A stretch of DNA of 64,000 nt from Winslowiella toletana (lineage in GTDB: Bacteria; Pseudomonadota; Gammaproteobacteria; Enterobacterales; Enterobacteriaceae), in contig NZ_CP134152.1 of assembly GCF_032164335.1 (NCBI RefSeq), forward strand, positions 4,030,001 to 4,094,000. Reading direction: 5' to 3'. This document shows, in pieces, positions 24,676-36,400 of this stretch (position 1 is its first letter; every line of letters begins with the position of its first letter). The position numbers were made by a program, and so were the translations under genes. The notes beneath the pieces are model-generated. The model did no database searches. It saw nothing but the letters and a program-made list of their open reading frames with translations, and was not told the origin of the DNA.

Positions 24676-27600
24676 TTAAATTAAGATTTGGTTATTCTGC
24701 AATAACGTCTGCAGATCGGTCTGCACATCGGCTAACGTCAGCACGCTACCAGAAGTATATTGCCCACCCAGACCATCACGGTCGATACTGATAACAGTAT
24801 CATTGCCGACGGTTTCAACTTTCAGGTAATCATTGATTCCCCTGGAAGCATCATCCAGTTCAGACTGACCATTTTCGTTCTGGAAGAAGGTAATGGAACC
24901 GTTGTAATCCAGCATGTCGCTGAGATCGATCAGGTCCGCATCACTGTCTGTAGCCACATTACCCACATGGAAGCCATGAACCGTGTCGTGACCATTACCA
25001 CCGGTCACATCATTTTCCATACCTGCCAGCACATGGTACATCAACGTGTCGTTACCCCCGTTGACCAGGTAGAAGGTGTCATTGCCACCACCTCCTTCGA
25101 ACAGGTTGTTCGCCGAGTTATCGGTAAACGAATCCCCCTGGGCCGATCCCACCAATGCATCGACATTGACCAACTGGTCAGTGCCCGCCGTTGTTGTTCC
25201 CGTCCACAGGTTAGCCGTTACCGCTTCGCTCGAAGCGCTGTAATCAACAGTGTTAATGACATAATCAGCTGCCAACGTACTGACGCTATCAGCCGTCAGG
25301 CTACCGTTACTGATCACCAACTGGTGGTTAGCCAGCAAGGTTTCCAGATTCACTTGGGTATTGCTGAACGTCAACAGTTGCGTTGAACCATAGGTCGAAC
25401 CAATACCATCTCGGTCAATGCTCAATATACTGTCATTGCCGCTGTAGGTAATGGAGAGATACTGTCTGATGGTATCCCCTGCATCGATGGTTGCCACACC
25501 GTTAATGTAATGTGCCGCGCCATCTGCATCCGCCCGGTAGCCAACCAGCAGTTCACTGACATCAATAATGTCAGCATCCGACGTTGCCTCTACGGTACCC
25601 ACGAAGAAGTTGTTAACCGTATCGTGACCGTTGCCACCATTGGCCGAAGCCGCATCCAGTGCACGATACATCAGCGTATCCTGACCACCGTGAATCAGAT
25701 TGAAGGTGTCATCGCCACCACGTCCGTCGAAGTAGTTGTTAGCCGCGTTACCAGTGAAGGTATCGTTTCCACTTCCCCCCGCCAGACCTTCGATATTCAC
25801 AAACTGTGCATTGCCAAAGCCAGTGCTCTGCATACTCGTATTGCTAAGATCGATGGTTAATGGCGCGCTGCCAGCCAGTTTATAGTCAACAATGTCCAGA
25901 CCACCAGTATCGCTCCAGGATTTCACCCCTGAGACGGTTTGAGTACCCCCACCACCGTTATACAAGTCGTTGCCCAAGGTGGCGAAGAATGTATCGTTAT
26001 AGCCGGTGCCGACAATTCCTGTCGCGTTGGTACCGCCGTTAGCGCTGGCGTTGGCAACATTGGTTTCGGACTCGGTGGTCAATACATAGGCACTGTTGGC
26101 CTCCGTCGCCTTCAACCCGGCCCAAGCCTTATTGACAATCTCAACGGTGTTACTGCCCACCGTCGCCACGCCACCTACATCCGCGAAGGCCCCATTGCTG
26201 GAACGCAGAATCACGGCACTGTAGGTCTTGCTGGCATCCAATCCGTAGAAGTCCACAATCGCGGTACTGTCGTTGGTCTGGTTACCAGACTGGGCGTTGA
26301 TCATCTGGGTAGAAACCACCTGCCCGGTTGCCTCGTCAATCAACTGTACCGTGTTGCCGTAAAGGGAGTTGATTCCACCTTCATCCAGAATACGCAGATG
26401 GATCGCGGTGCCATATTCCACATTGTTTTGGTTTTCAATGTAGGTCGTGACACCATTGCTGGTAAAGGCCAACAGATCGCGATCGCCGTCCCAGTCAACA
26501 TCAATTGCAATCGCACCCGTTACCTGACTACCTGTCGCTGTGCCGCCAATCGTCGTTTGACCTACCTGTGTGAGCAAATTGGTGGTAGTAAAGCTTGTCG
26601 TCCCTGCTGAAGAAGTATTGGTATACAGGTTAATCGGCCCACTGGCATTGGCAGCGTTGATACCACCAACCCCCGCAGACATCCCAGGAAGCTCGATAAC
26701 GTCCATCTTACCATCGTGGTTCCAGTCCAGGCCGATTGACGCTCCGCCCGCCAAGTTGTCGGTAAAGGTGTACATACCAGCTGCTGTTGGATTACCAATG
26801 CCGTCATTATTCGGATCATCAAAGACCAGTTTACCGGTACCATCGTTGAAGTAGATCCGGCTGGCGTATTCCCCAGCATTGTTACCAGCACCGCTGGCAG
26901 TGGTGGTGCTTTCACTACCACGACCCAGGAACAAGTCCATGTAGCCATCGCCGTTGAAGTCAGCCCAGGTCATGGCAACACCGTTACCAATGGACGGGTC
27001 ATCATCCGTACCGCGTTGGAAGACGTTATTAACAACCTGCGTCACTTTCCAGTCGTTGTTGTTGGTACCATTGACCACCACCAGACGAGATTGGTTATTA
27101 CTGATCGCCGCAGTGGAGTTGGTTGCGCCGTCGGCATCAATGCGCGAACCGTCGGCAACGATGTTTTGACTGTGCATTACAAAGTCAACGATACCATCGT
27201 TGTTGAGGTCAACACCGGACAGTTCCATATCCGGCTGCGATTGATCCAGGCCGATCGGTCGATGGCTGGCATCGGTCGCATAATCTGTTGCGAACGTACC
27301 ATCCTTGTCCATACCAACTACTGTGCCATCGTGGTTCAACACTATTTGTGAACCATAACCCCCCCGGATACCACTGTCGTTCGGCGTCTGATCACCGATA
27401 ACCATATCCACATAACCATCACCGTCTTTATCGATAGCGATGATACCGCCATACCAGCTCCAGGTGTTCGCACTGCCCGCTGTATTCGCATCACCCGCAA
27501 AGTCACCGGTTTGCGGTGAGTAGGTAAACGCCCCTACCTGATAAGCTGTATACGTCGAGCCATTGTAATAGAACATCTGTTGGCCATCATCGAATTGGCT

Positions 27601-30600
27601 GTCAACTGCAAACAGATCCATCAGACCGTCACGGTTGTAGTCAATAAATGTGGCATTCTGCACATAGCTGATACCGCTATAGCCTGTACCAGAGTTACTC
27701 ACCAGACTCGTTGCCGAGAAATCACCTAAAGAGGAAGACGAGGTCCCAGTAGCATCGAGCATGGTCTGGTTAGTATGGATACGCCATACGCCATCTTCAC
27801 CAATTGTGACTGCCGTTGCCTTCTGGTTGGCATCACCACCGCCTGCGCCCACAGTCACGACCGGCGTTGGCGCAACTACCAGTTCATTGGCACTGTCGTC
27901 AGTAGTGATCTGGCTGCCATCCGCAGAATAGAGCACTGCCTGTACGTCATAGGTCCCGATGCTCAAAGCATTGGTATCTGGAATTTGTACATACCAAGTG
28001 TTGTTGAGCGGATCGACCACAACTTGCCCGTCTTGAGAGCTGTATGTCTTACCGTCAATTGTTACCTCAACGTATTCACCAGGCTGAATATCAAAGCCGG
28101 TATAACCGGAAACGATCGGCGTAGTATCCAGCGTATTCTGCACGTTGATCATCATGGCCAGATCAATGGTCATGGTGAAGTTATTGGAAATCGTCCCTTC
28201 GTTACCCGCTTGATCGGACACCACCGCACGGAAGGTGTAAGTAGTATCATCGTTCAGCGGAGGCAATACGAAAGTCCATGATCCGTCATTGGCTACCGTT
28301 GCAGTTCCCAGGAGTTGATTAGAGTCGGCATCGTAAATGCGAACCTCATCGCCAGCATCCAGCGCATTACCATTGACCTGCCCATTTAACGTCGGGTTAC
28401 GATCGTCAGTGCTGGTGCCAGAGCCGAATTCACCAGTTTCCAGACCCACATCATCAGTATAACTGTTGATGGTGACGGTTTGAGTTGGTGCATCCAGATC
28501 GATAGTCAGCGCAAAGTCTGGTGAAATTGCCGTTTCGTTACCTGCCAAATCCACCGCAGTTGCGGTATAAGTGTAGGTATTGGTATTTACCAGATTACTG
28601 AGTGCCAGGGTCCAGGATCTGTTAACCAGATCGATCACCGCAGCACCTACTAACTGCCCATCCTGGTAGATACGGATAGTGTCTGTTGCCAGCAGGTCGC
28701 CAGTCCAGGTTCCTTTCAGGACCGGTGAAGTATCGTCTGTCGAGCCACCGCTACCCAAGATCAACCCTTGATTGGTACCCACATCATCGTAGTAACCTTC
28801 GATAGCCAGCGTCACCTCAGGTGCCTTGGTATCAATAGTAACGCTGACATTAGCTGTTGGAGATCCCTCGTTGCCAACCACATCGGTAACGGTGGTGGTG
28901 AAGTTATGGACACCATCCAACATATTTTCGTTCGGCGTCCAACTCCACTGACCGGTAGCCGCATCGGCTGTTGCTTCGCCAACCTTCACGCCATCATCAT
29001 AGATGTTGACTTTACCTCCGGCCTCAGCAGTACCACTAAAGGTCGGTCTGGCATCATCTGTTACATCGCCATTATTGAGAGTCCCCTGGATTTCACCCAC
29101 ATCATCAGTAATCACCAGATCGGTCACAGCACTTGGCGCGGTAGTATCTATGGTGATACTCCAGCCATTACTTGCATCACTGGTCTGTCCCGCGCTATTG
29201 GTCGCTGTAACCGTAAAGTTATAGTTACCATCGCTCAGTCCAGCGTCCGGCGTGAAGCTCCAGTCACCATTCGCGTCTGCCGTCGTGGTTCCCACTACAG
29301 TAGTGCCGTTATAAATGGTAATGATGCCGCCTTCTGCTAACCCAGACGTCCCACTCAAGGTTGGGGTATTGTCTTTGGTCAGATCGCCGCTGCTCAGGCT
29401 GACAATTTCACTATTGCTGTCATCCACAATATTGGTGATGCCCGGCATATCTGGCGTCATCGATACATTGACATCGTAGCTGGTCTGCGGATTTGCGCTA
29501 TTACCTACGCTATCGGTTTCCACTACGCTCAACTGGTTGAGGCCATCATACAGAGAACCGCTTGAGGCCAGCTCCCAGGTACCATTTGCCGCTACGGTTG
29601 TTGTGCCAAGTACAATGGTATTGCCACTGGCATCAGTGGTTGAAACCGTAATGGTATTACCCACTTCAGCTCCTGTACCTCTGATCACCGGTTGGCGATC
29701 GTCCATCACACCATTTTGAGCAACAGAACCTGTCACACTACCCACGTTATCAATCACATCAGTGATCGCCACCAGGCTGGCGTCAGGCGCCGTAAAGTCC
29801 AGCGTCAGCACGAAGGTGTTGGACGGATCGCTCACGTTGCCCGCCGCGTCCGTCGCCGTCACCGTGAAGCGGTGCTCGCCCTCGGACAGCCGCACGCTCG
29901 GGGTGAACGTCCAGCTCCCGCTGGCGCTGGCCGTCGCCGTGCCGATCACGCCGTTCTGGTCCGAGATCGTCACCGTGCTGTTGGCCTCCGCGCGCCCGCT
30001 CAGCGTCGGCGTCGGGTCGTCAGTCGCGCTGCCGCTGGCCATCGCCTGCGGCTGCACGCTGCCCACGTCGTCCGCCGCCGAGTCGATGGTCGGCGCCGTC
30101 GGCGCGACCGAGTCGACCGTGAAGCTCCAGCTGCCGCTGGTGCTGCTGTTGCCCGCCGGGTCGACCGCCGTCGCGCTCAGGCTGTGCAGCCCCTGGCCGA
30201 GGTCAAAACTTGGCGTAAAGCTCCAGCCGCCGTTCGCGTTCGCGGTGGTGGTGCCCAGCACGTTCGCGCCGTCCATCACCGTCACCACGCTGTCCGCCTT
30301 CGCCGTGCCGTTCAGCGTCGGGCGGGTGTCGTCCGTCACGCCGTTCTGCGCGATAGCGCCGGTCACCGCGCCGACGTCGTCCACCAGGCCGGTCAGCGCG
30401 ACCAGCCCCGGCTCGACGTCCACCGTCACCACCAGGTGCTCGCCCTCGGCGCTGGTGTTGCCGGCCGCGTCCGTCACCCGGGTGGTGAAGTCGTGCGCGC
30501 CGTTGTCCAGCGCCGCGCCCGGCGTAAACGACCATGCGCCGCTGGCGTCCGCCACCGCGCTGCCGATCGCCGCCCCGTTGTCGTAGACGGTGACCGTGCT

Positions 30601-33477
30601 GCCGGCCTCCGCCCTGCCGCCGAAGGTCGGCGTGTTGTCGTCGGTCACCTGCCCGGCGCTCAGCGCGCCCTGCGTCGCACCAACGTCGTCGGTCACGGTC
30701 AGGCCGGTCACCGGATCCGGCGCGATGGTGTCGACAACGATGTCGAACGCCCCGGTCGCCGGGCTGGTCTGCCCGATGCTGTCGGTCACCGAGGCCGTCA
30801 GGTTGTGGTTGCCCTCCGCCAGCGGCGCTGACGGCGTGAAGCTCCACGCCCCGCTGCCGTCGACCACCGCGGTGCCGATCGCCGCGCCGTTGTCGAACAC
30901 CGTCACCGTGCCGCCCGCCACCGCCGACCCGCTCAGGGTCGGGGTGCTGTCGTTGGTGACGTCGCCCTTCTGCAGCGCGCCGCTGTTCGGCTCCGCGTTG
31001 CCCTCCACGCTGGTGATCACCGGCGGGTTCGGCGCCACGGTCACCACGTTAATCGCGTACTCCGGCGAGGCCGGGGTCACGTTGCCCACCGCGTCGCTTT
31101 CGGTGGCGGTCAGGGTGTAGAGCCCGTCCGCCAGCGGCAGGATCGGGGTCATTGACCAGCCGCCGTCCGCCTGCACCGTCGCCGTGCCGATCACCGCGCC
31201 GTTGTTGTACACCGTGATGGTGTTGCCGGCCTCCGCGCCGGTGCCGCTGATGGTCGGGCGGTTGTCGTCGGTGGTGCCGCCGGATGCGACCTGCCCGGTC
31301 ACCGCGCCGACCTGGTCGTTCACCCCGGTGATCGCCACCAGGCTGGCGTCAGGCGCCGTGAAGTCCAGCGTCAGCACGAAGGTGTTGGACGGATCGCTCA
31401 CGTTGCCCGCCGCGTCCGTCGCCGTCACCGTAAAGCGGTGCTCGCCCTCGGACAGCCGCACGCTCGGGGTGAACGTCCAGCTCCCGCTGGCGCTGGCCGT
31501 CGCCGTGCCGATCACGCCGTTCTGGTCGGAGATCGTCACCGTGCTGTTGGCCTCCGCGCGCCCGCTCAGCGTCGGCGTCGGGTCGTCCGTCGCGCTGCCG
31601 CTGGCCATCGCCTGCGGCTGCACGCTGCCCACGTCGTCCGCCGCCGAGTCGATGGTCGGCGCCGTCGGCGCGACCGAGTCGACCGTGAAGCTCCAGCTGC
31701 CGCTGGTGCTGCTGTTGCCCGCCGGGTCGACCGCCGTCGCGCTCAGGCTGTGCAGCCCCTGGCCGAGGTCAACCGTTGGCGTAAAGCTCCAGCCGCCGTT
31801 CGCGTTCGCGGTGGTGGTGCCCAGCACGTTCGCGCCGTCCATCACCGTCACCACGCTGTCCGCCTTCGCCGTGCCGTTCAGCGTCGGGCGGGTGTCGTCC
31901 GTCACGCCGTTCTGCGCGACGGCGCCGGTCACCGCGCCGACGTCGTCCACCAGGCCGGTCAGCGCGACCAGCCCCGGCTCGACGTCCACCGTCACCACCA
32001 GGTGCTCGCCCTCGGCGCTGGTGTTGCCGGCCGCGTCCGTCACCCGGGTGGTGAAGTCGTGCGGGCCGTTGTCCAGCGCCGCGCCCGGCGTAAACGACCA
32101 GGCGCCGCTGGCGTCCGCCACCGCGCTGCCGATCGCCGCCCCGTTGTCGTAGACGGTGACCGTGCTGCCGGCCTCCGCCCTGCCGCCGAAGGTCGGCGTG
32201 TTGTCGTCGGTCACCTGCCCGGCGCTCAGCGCGCCCTGCTCGGCGCCGACGTCGTCGGTCACGGTCAGGCCGGTCACCGGATCCGGCGCGATGGTGTCGA
32301 CAACGATGTCGAACGCCCCGGTCGCCGGGCTGGTCTGCCCGATGCTGTCGGTCACCGAGGCCGTCAGGTTGTGGTTGCCCTCCGCCAGCGGCGCTGACGG
32401 CGTGAAGCTCCACGCCCCGCTGCCGTCGACCACCGCGGTGCCGATCGCCGCGCCGTTGTCGAACACCGTCACCGTGCCGCCCGCCACCGCCGACCCGCTC
32501 AGGGTCGGGGTGCTGTCGTTGGTGACGTCGCCCTTCTGCAGCGCGCCGCTGTTCGGCTCCGCGTTGCCCTCCACGCTGGTGATCACCGGCGGGTTCGGCG
32601 CCACGGTCACCACGTTAATCGCGTACTCCGGCGAGGCCGGGGTCACGTTGCCCACCGCGTCGCTTTCGGTGGCGGTCAGGGTGTAGAGCCCGTCCGCCAG
32701 CGGCAGGGTCGGGGTCATTGACCAGCCGCCGTCCGCCTGCACCGTCGCCGTGCCGATCACCGCGCCGTTGTTGTACACCGTGATGGTGTTGCCGGCCTCC
32801 GCGCCGGTGCCGCTGATGGTCGGGCGGTTGTCGTCGGTGGTGCCGCCGGATGCGACCTGCCCGGTCACCGCGCCGACCTGATCGTTCACCCCGGTGATCG
32901 CCACCAGGCTGGCGTCAGGCGCCGTGAAGTCCAGCGTCAGCACGAAGGTGTTGGACGGATCGCTCACGTTGCCCGCCGCGTCCGTCGCCGTCACCGTAAA
33001 GCGGTGCTCGCCCTCGGACAGCCGCACGCTCGGGGTGAACGTCCAGCTCCCGCTGGCGCTGGCCGTCGCCGTGCCGATCACGCCGTTCTGGTCGGAGATC
33101 GTCACCGTGCTGTTGGCCTCCGCGCGCCCGCTCAGCGTCGGCGTCGGGTCGTCCGTCGCGCTGCCGCTGGCCATCGCCTGCGGCTGCACGCTGCCCACGT
33201 CGTCCGCCGCCGAGTCGATGGTCGGCGCCGTTGGCGCGACCGAGTCGACCGTGAAGCTCCAGCTGCCGCTGGTGCTGCTGTTGCCCGCCGGGTCGACCGC
33301 CGTCGCGCTCAGGCTGTGCAGCCCCTGGCCGAGGTCAACCGTTGGCGTAAAGCTCCAGCCGCCGTTCGCGTTCGCGGTGGTGGTGCCCAGCACGTTCGCG
33401 CCGTCCATCACCGTCACCACGCTGTCCGCCTTCGCCGTGCCGTTCAGCGTCGGGCGGGTGTCGTCCGTCACGCCGTT
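24676..33477 (-). CDS. Giant BapA-like adhesin, C-terminal part (after frameshift)
   Basis: The 3' section of the adhesin gene, about 2,930 codons. It continues the Ig-like repeats from the frameshift near 33477 (first in-frame residues NGVTDDTRPTLNG) to about 28150. The non-repetitive end follows: FG-GAP/VCBS-like calcium motifs (DYNRDGLMDLFAVDS, DKDGDGYVDMVIGD, DFNGDGYMDLFLGRG, DWNHDGKMDVIE), then RTX-like glycine/aspartate repeats (GGSGNDTFTGNAANNYFDG, EGGGGNDTFYLV) and a C-terminal type I secretion signal ending LQNNQILI. The same frame stays open upstream to 33978, but there it is only the wrong-frame reading of the repeats. Without the N-terminal part it has no natural start. It probably forms one protein with the frame at 33468-45410 if the missing base is a sequencing or assembly error. 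Confidence 0.85.
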   Translation of the reverse strand, partial: NGVTDDTRPTLNGTAKADSVVTVMDGANVLGTTTANANGGWSFTPTVDLGQGLHSLSATAVDPAGNSSTSGSWSFTVDSVAPTAPTIDSAADDVGSVQPQAMASGSATDDPTPTLSGRAEANSTVTISDQNGVIGTATASASGSWTFTPSVRLSEGEHRFTVTATDAAGNVSDPSNTFVLTLDFTAPDASLVAITGVNDQVGAVTGQVASGGTTDDNRPTISGTGAEAGNTITVYNNGAVIGTATVQADGGWSMTPTLPLADGLYTLTATESDAVGNVTPASPEYAINVVTVAPNPPVITSVEGNAEPNSGALQKGDVTNDSTPTLSGSAVAGGTVTVFDNGAAIGTAVVDGSGAWSFTPSAPLAEGNHNLTASVTDSIGQTSPATGAFDIVVDTIAPDPVTGLTVTDDVGAEQGALSAGQVTDDNTPTFGGRAEAGSTVTVYDNGAAIGSAVADASGAWSFTPGAALDNGPHDFTTRVTDAAGNTSAEGEHLVVTVDVEPGLVALTGLVDDVGAVTGAVAQNGVTDDTRPTLNGTAKADSVVTVMDGANVLGTTTANANGGWSFTPTVDLGQGLHSLSATAVDPAGNSSTSGSWSFTVDSVAPTAPTIDSAADDVGSVQPQAMASGSATDDPTPTLSGRAEANSTVTISDQNGVIGTATASASGSWTFTPSVRLSEGEHRFTVTATDAAGNVSDPSNTFVLTLDFTAPDASLVAITGVNDQVGAVTGQVASGGTTDDNRPTISGTGAEAGNTITVYNNGAVIGTATVQADGGWSMTPILPLADGLYTLTATESDAVGNVTPASPEYAINVVTVAPNPPVITSVEGNAEPNSGALQKGDVTNDSTPTLSGSAVAGGTVTVFDNGAAIGTAVVDGSGAWSFTPSAPLAEGNHNLTASVTDSIGQTSPATGAFDIVVDTIAPDPVTGLTVTDDVGATQGALSAGQVTDDNTPTFGGRAEAGSTVTVYDNGAAIGSAVADASGAWSFTPGAALDNGAHDFTTRVTDAAGNTSAEGEHLVVTVDVEPGLVALTGLVDDVGAVTGAIAQNGVTDDTRPTLNGTAKADSVVTVMDGANVLGTTTANANGGWSFTPSFDLGQGLHSLSATAVDPAGNSSTSGSWSFTVDSVAPTAPTIDSAADDVGSVQPQAMASGSATDDPTPTLSGRAEANSTVTISDQNGVIGTATASASGSWTFTPSVRLSEGEHRFTVTATDAAGNVSDPSNTFVLTLDFTAPDASLVAITDVIDNVGSVTGSVAQNGVMDDRQPVIRGTGAEVGNTITVSTTDASGNTIVLGTTTVAANGTWELASSGSLYDGLNQLSVVETDSVGNSANPQTSYDVNVSMTPDMPGITNIVDDSNSEIVSLSSGDLTKDNTPTLSGTSGLAEGGIITIYNGTTVVGTTTADANGDWSFTPDAGLSDGNYNFTVTATNSAGQTSDASNGWSITIDTTAPSAVTDLVITDDVGEIQGTLNNGDVTDDARPTFSGTAEAGGKVNIYDDGVKVGEATADAATGQWSWTPNENMLDGVHNFTTTVTDVVGNEGSPTANVSVTIDTKAPEVTLAIEGYYDDVGTNQGLILGSGGSTDDTSPVLKGTWTGDLLATDTIRIYQDGQLVGAAVIDLVNRSWTLALSNLVNTNTYTYTATAVDLAGNETAISPDFALTIDLDAPTQTVTINSYTDDVGLETGEFGSGTSTDDRNPTLNGQVNGNALDAGDEVRIYDADSNQLLGTATVANDGSWTFVLPPLNDDTTYTFRAVVSDQAGNEGTISNNFTMTIDLAMMINVQNTLDTTPIVSGYTGFDIQPGEYVEVTIDGKTYSSQDGQVVVDPLNNTWYVQIPDTNALSIGTYDVQAVLYSADGSQITTDDSANELVVAPTPVVTVGAGGGDANQKATAVTIGEDGVWRIHTNQTMLDATGTSSSSLGDFSATSLVSNSGTGYSGISYVQNATFIDYNRDGLMDLFAVDSQFDDGQQMFYYNGSTYTAYQVGAFTYSPQTGDFAGDANTAGSANTWSWYGGIIAIDKDGDGYVDMVIGDQTPNDSGIRGGYGSQIVLNHDGTVVGMDKDGTFATDYATDASHRPIGLDQSQPDMELSGVDLNNDGIVDFVMHSQNIVADGSRIDADGATNSTAAISNNQSRLVVVNGTNNNDWKVTQVVNNVFQRGTDDDPSIGNGVAMTWADFNGDGYMDLFLGRGSESTTTASGAGNNAGEYASRIYFNDGTGKLVFDDPNNDGIGNPTAAGMYTFTDNLAGGASIGLDWNHDGKMDVIELPGMSAGVGGINAANASGPINLYTNTSSAGTTSFTTTNLLTQVGQTTIGGTATGSQVTGAIAIDVDWDGDRDLLAFTSNGVTTYIENQNNVEYGTAIHLRILDEGGINSLYGNTVQLIDEATGQVVSTQMINAQSGNQTNDSTAIVDFYGLDASKTYSAVILRSSNGAFADVGGVATVGSNTVEIVNKAWAGLKATEANSAYVLTTESETNVANASANGGTNATGIVGTGYNDTFFATLGNDLYNGGGGTQTVSGVKSWSDTGGLDIVDYKLAGSAPLTIDLSNTSMQSTGFGNAQFVNIEGLAGGSGNDTFTGNAANNYFDGRGGDDTFNLIHGGQDTLMYRALDAASANGGNGHDTVNNFFVGTVEATSDADIIDVSELLVGYRADADGAAHYINGVATIDAGDTIRQYLSITYSGNDSILSIDRDGIGSTYGSTQLLTFSNTQVNLETLLANHQLVISNGSLTADSVSTLAADYVINTVDYSASSEAVTANLWTGTTTAGTDQLVNVDALVGSAQGDSFTDNSANNLFEGGGGNDTFYLVNGGNDTLMYHVLAGMENDVTGGNGHDTVHGFHVGNVATDSDADLIDLSDMLDYNGSITFFQNENGQSELDDASRGINDYLKVETVGNDTVISIDRDGLGGQYTSGSVLTLADVQTDLQTLLQNNQILI

Positions 33478-36400
33478 TGCGCGACGGCGCCGGTCACCGC
33501 GCCGACGTCGTCCACCAGGCCGGTCAGCGCGACCAGCCCCGGCTCGACGTCCACCGTCACCACCAGGTGCTCGCCCTCGGCGCTGGTGTTGCCGGCCGCG
33601 TCCGTCACCCGGGTGGTGAAGTCGTGCGGGCCGTTGTCCAGCGCCGCGCCCGGCGTAAACGACCAGGCGCCGCTGGCGTCCGCCACCGCGCTGCCGATCG
33701 CCGCCCCGTTGTCGTAGACGGTGACCGTGCTGCCGGCCTCCGCCCTGCCGCCGAAGGTCGGCGTGTTGTCGTCGGTCACCTGCCCGGCGCTCAGCGCGCC
33801 CTGCTCGGCGCCGACGTCGTCGGTCACGGTCAGGCCGGTCACCGGATCCGGCGCGATGGTGTCGACAACGATGTCGAACGCCCCGGTCGCCGGGCTGGTC
33901 TGCCCGATGCTGTCGGTCACCGAGGCCGTCAGGTTGTGGTTGCCCTCCGCCAGCGGCGCTGACGGCGTGAAGCTCCACGCCCCGCTGCCGTCGACCACCG
34001 CGGTGCCGATCGCCGCGCCGTTGTCGAACACCGTCACCGTGCCGCCCGCCACCGCCGACCCGCTCAGGGTCGGGGTGCTGTCGTTGGTGACGTCGCCCTT
34101 CTGCAGCGCGCCGCTGTTCGGCTCCGCGTTGCCCTCCACGCTGGTGATCACCGGCGGGTTCGGCGCCACGGTCACCACGTTAATCGCGTACTCCGGCGAG
34201 GCCGGGGTCACGTTGCCCACCGCGTCGCTTTCGGTGGCGGTCAGGGTGTAGAGCCCGTCCGCCAGCGGCAGGGTCGGGGTCATTGACCAGCCGCCGTCCG
34301 CCTGCACCGTCGCCGTGCCGATCACCGCGCCGTTGTTGTACACCGTGATGGTGTTGCCGGCCTCCGCGCCGGTGCCGCTGATGGTCGGGCGGTTGTCGTC
34401 GGTGGTGCCGCCGGATGCGACCTGCCCGGTCACCGCGCCGACCTGGTCGTTCACCCCGGTGATCGCCACCAGGCTGGCGTCAGGCGCCGTGAAGTCCAGC
34501 GTCAGCACGAAGGTGTTGGACGGATCGCTCACGTTGCCCGCCGCGTCCGTCGCCGTCACCGTGAAGCGGTGCTCGCCCTCGGACAGCCGCACGCTCGGGG
34601 TGAACGTCCAGCTCCCGCTGGCGCTGGCCGTCGCCGTGCCGATCACGCCGTTCTGGTCCGAGATCGTCACCGTGCTGTTGGCCTCCGCGCGCCCGCTCAG
34701 CGTCGGCGTCGGGTCGTCCGTCGCGCTGCCGCTGGCCATCGCCTGCGGCTGCACGCTGCCCACGTCGTCCGCCGCCGAGTCGATGGTCGGCGCCGTCGGC
34801 GCGACCGAGTCGACCGTGAAGCTCCAGCTGCCGCTGGTGCTGCTGTTGCCCGCCGGGTCGACCGCCGTCGCGCTCAGGCTGTGCAGCCCCTGGCCGAGGT
34901 CAACCGTTGGCGTAAAGCTCCAGCCGCCGTTCGCGTTCGCGGTGGTGGTGCCCAGCACGTTCGCGCCGTCCATCACCGTCACCACGCTGTCCGCCTTCGC
35001 CGTGCCGTTCAGCGTCGGGCGGGTGTCGTCCGTCACGCCGTTCTGCGCGACGGCGCCGGTCACCGCGCCGACGTCGTCCACCAGGCCGGTCAGCGCGACC
35101 AGCCCCGGCTCGACGTCCACCGTCACCACCAGGTGCTCGCCCTCGGCGCTGGTGTTGCCGGCCGCGTCCGTCACCCGGGTGGTGAAGTCGTGCGCGCCGT
35201 TGTCCAGCGCCGCGCCCGGCGTAAACGACCAGGCGCCGCTGGCGTCCGCCACCGCGCTGCCGATCGCCGCCCCGTTGTCGTAGACGGTGACCGTGCTGCC
35301 GGCCTCCGCCCTGCCGCCGAAGGTCGGCGTGTTGTCGTCGGTCACCTGCCCGGCGCTCAGCGCGCCCTGCGTCGCACCGACGTCGTCGGTCACGGTCAGG
35401 CCGGTCACCGGATCCGGCGCGATGGTGTCGACAACGATGTCGAACGCCCCGGTCGCCGGGCTGGTCTGCCCGATGCTGTCTACTACCGAAGCCGTCAGGT
35501 TGTGGTTGCCCTCCGCCAGCGGCGCTGACGGCGTGAAGCTCCACGCCCCGCTGCCGTCGACCACCGCGGTGCCGATCGCCGCGCCGTTGTCGAACACCGT
35601 CACCGTGCCGCCCGCCACCGCCGACCCGCTCAGGGTCGGGGTGCTGTCGTTGGTGACGTCGCCCTTCTGCAGCGCGCCGCTGTTCGGCTCCGCGTTGCCC
35701 TCCACGCTGGTGATCACCGGCGGGTTCGGCGCCACGGTCACCACGTTAATCGCGTACTCCGGCGAGGCCGGGGTCACGTTGCCCACCGCGTCGCTTTCGG
35801 TGGCGGTCAGGGTGTAGAGCCCGTCCGCCAGCGGCAGGGTCGGGGTCATTGACCAGCCGCCGTCCGCCTGCACCGTCGCCGTGCCGATCACCGCGCCGTT
35901 GTTGTACACCGTGATGGTGTTGCCGGCCTCCGCGCCGGTGCCGCTGATGGTCGGGCGGTTGTCGTCGGTGGTGCCGCCGGATGCGACCTGCCCGGTCACC
36001 GCGCCGACCTGGTCGTTCACCCCGGTGATCGCCACCAGGCTGGCGTCAGGCGCCGTGAAGTCCAGCGTCAGCACGAAGGTGTTGGACGGATCGCTCACGT
36101 TGCCCGCCGCGTCCGTCGCCGTCACCGTAAAGCGGTGCTCGCCCTCGGACAGCCGCACGCTCGGGGTGAACGTCCAGCTCCCGCTGGCGCTGGCCGTCGC
36201 CGTGCCGATCACGCCGTTCTGGTCCGAGATCGTCACCGTGCTGTTGGCCTCCGCGCGCCCGCTCAGCGTCGGCGTCGGGTCGTCCGTCGCGCTGCCGCTG
36301 GCCATCGCCTGCGGCTGCACGCTGCCCACGTCGTCCGCCGCCGAGTCGATGGTCGGCGCCGTCGGCGCGATCGAGTCGACCGTGAAGCTCCAGCTGCCGC

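Noticed and set aside
33468..33978. Start of the downstream adhesin frame at 33978 as a real N-terminus
   Set aside because: The stretch from 33978 to the frameshift is the wrong-frame reading of the same repeat and also appears as a shadow in every other unit.
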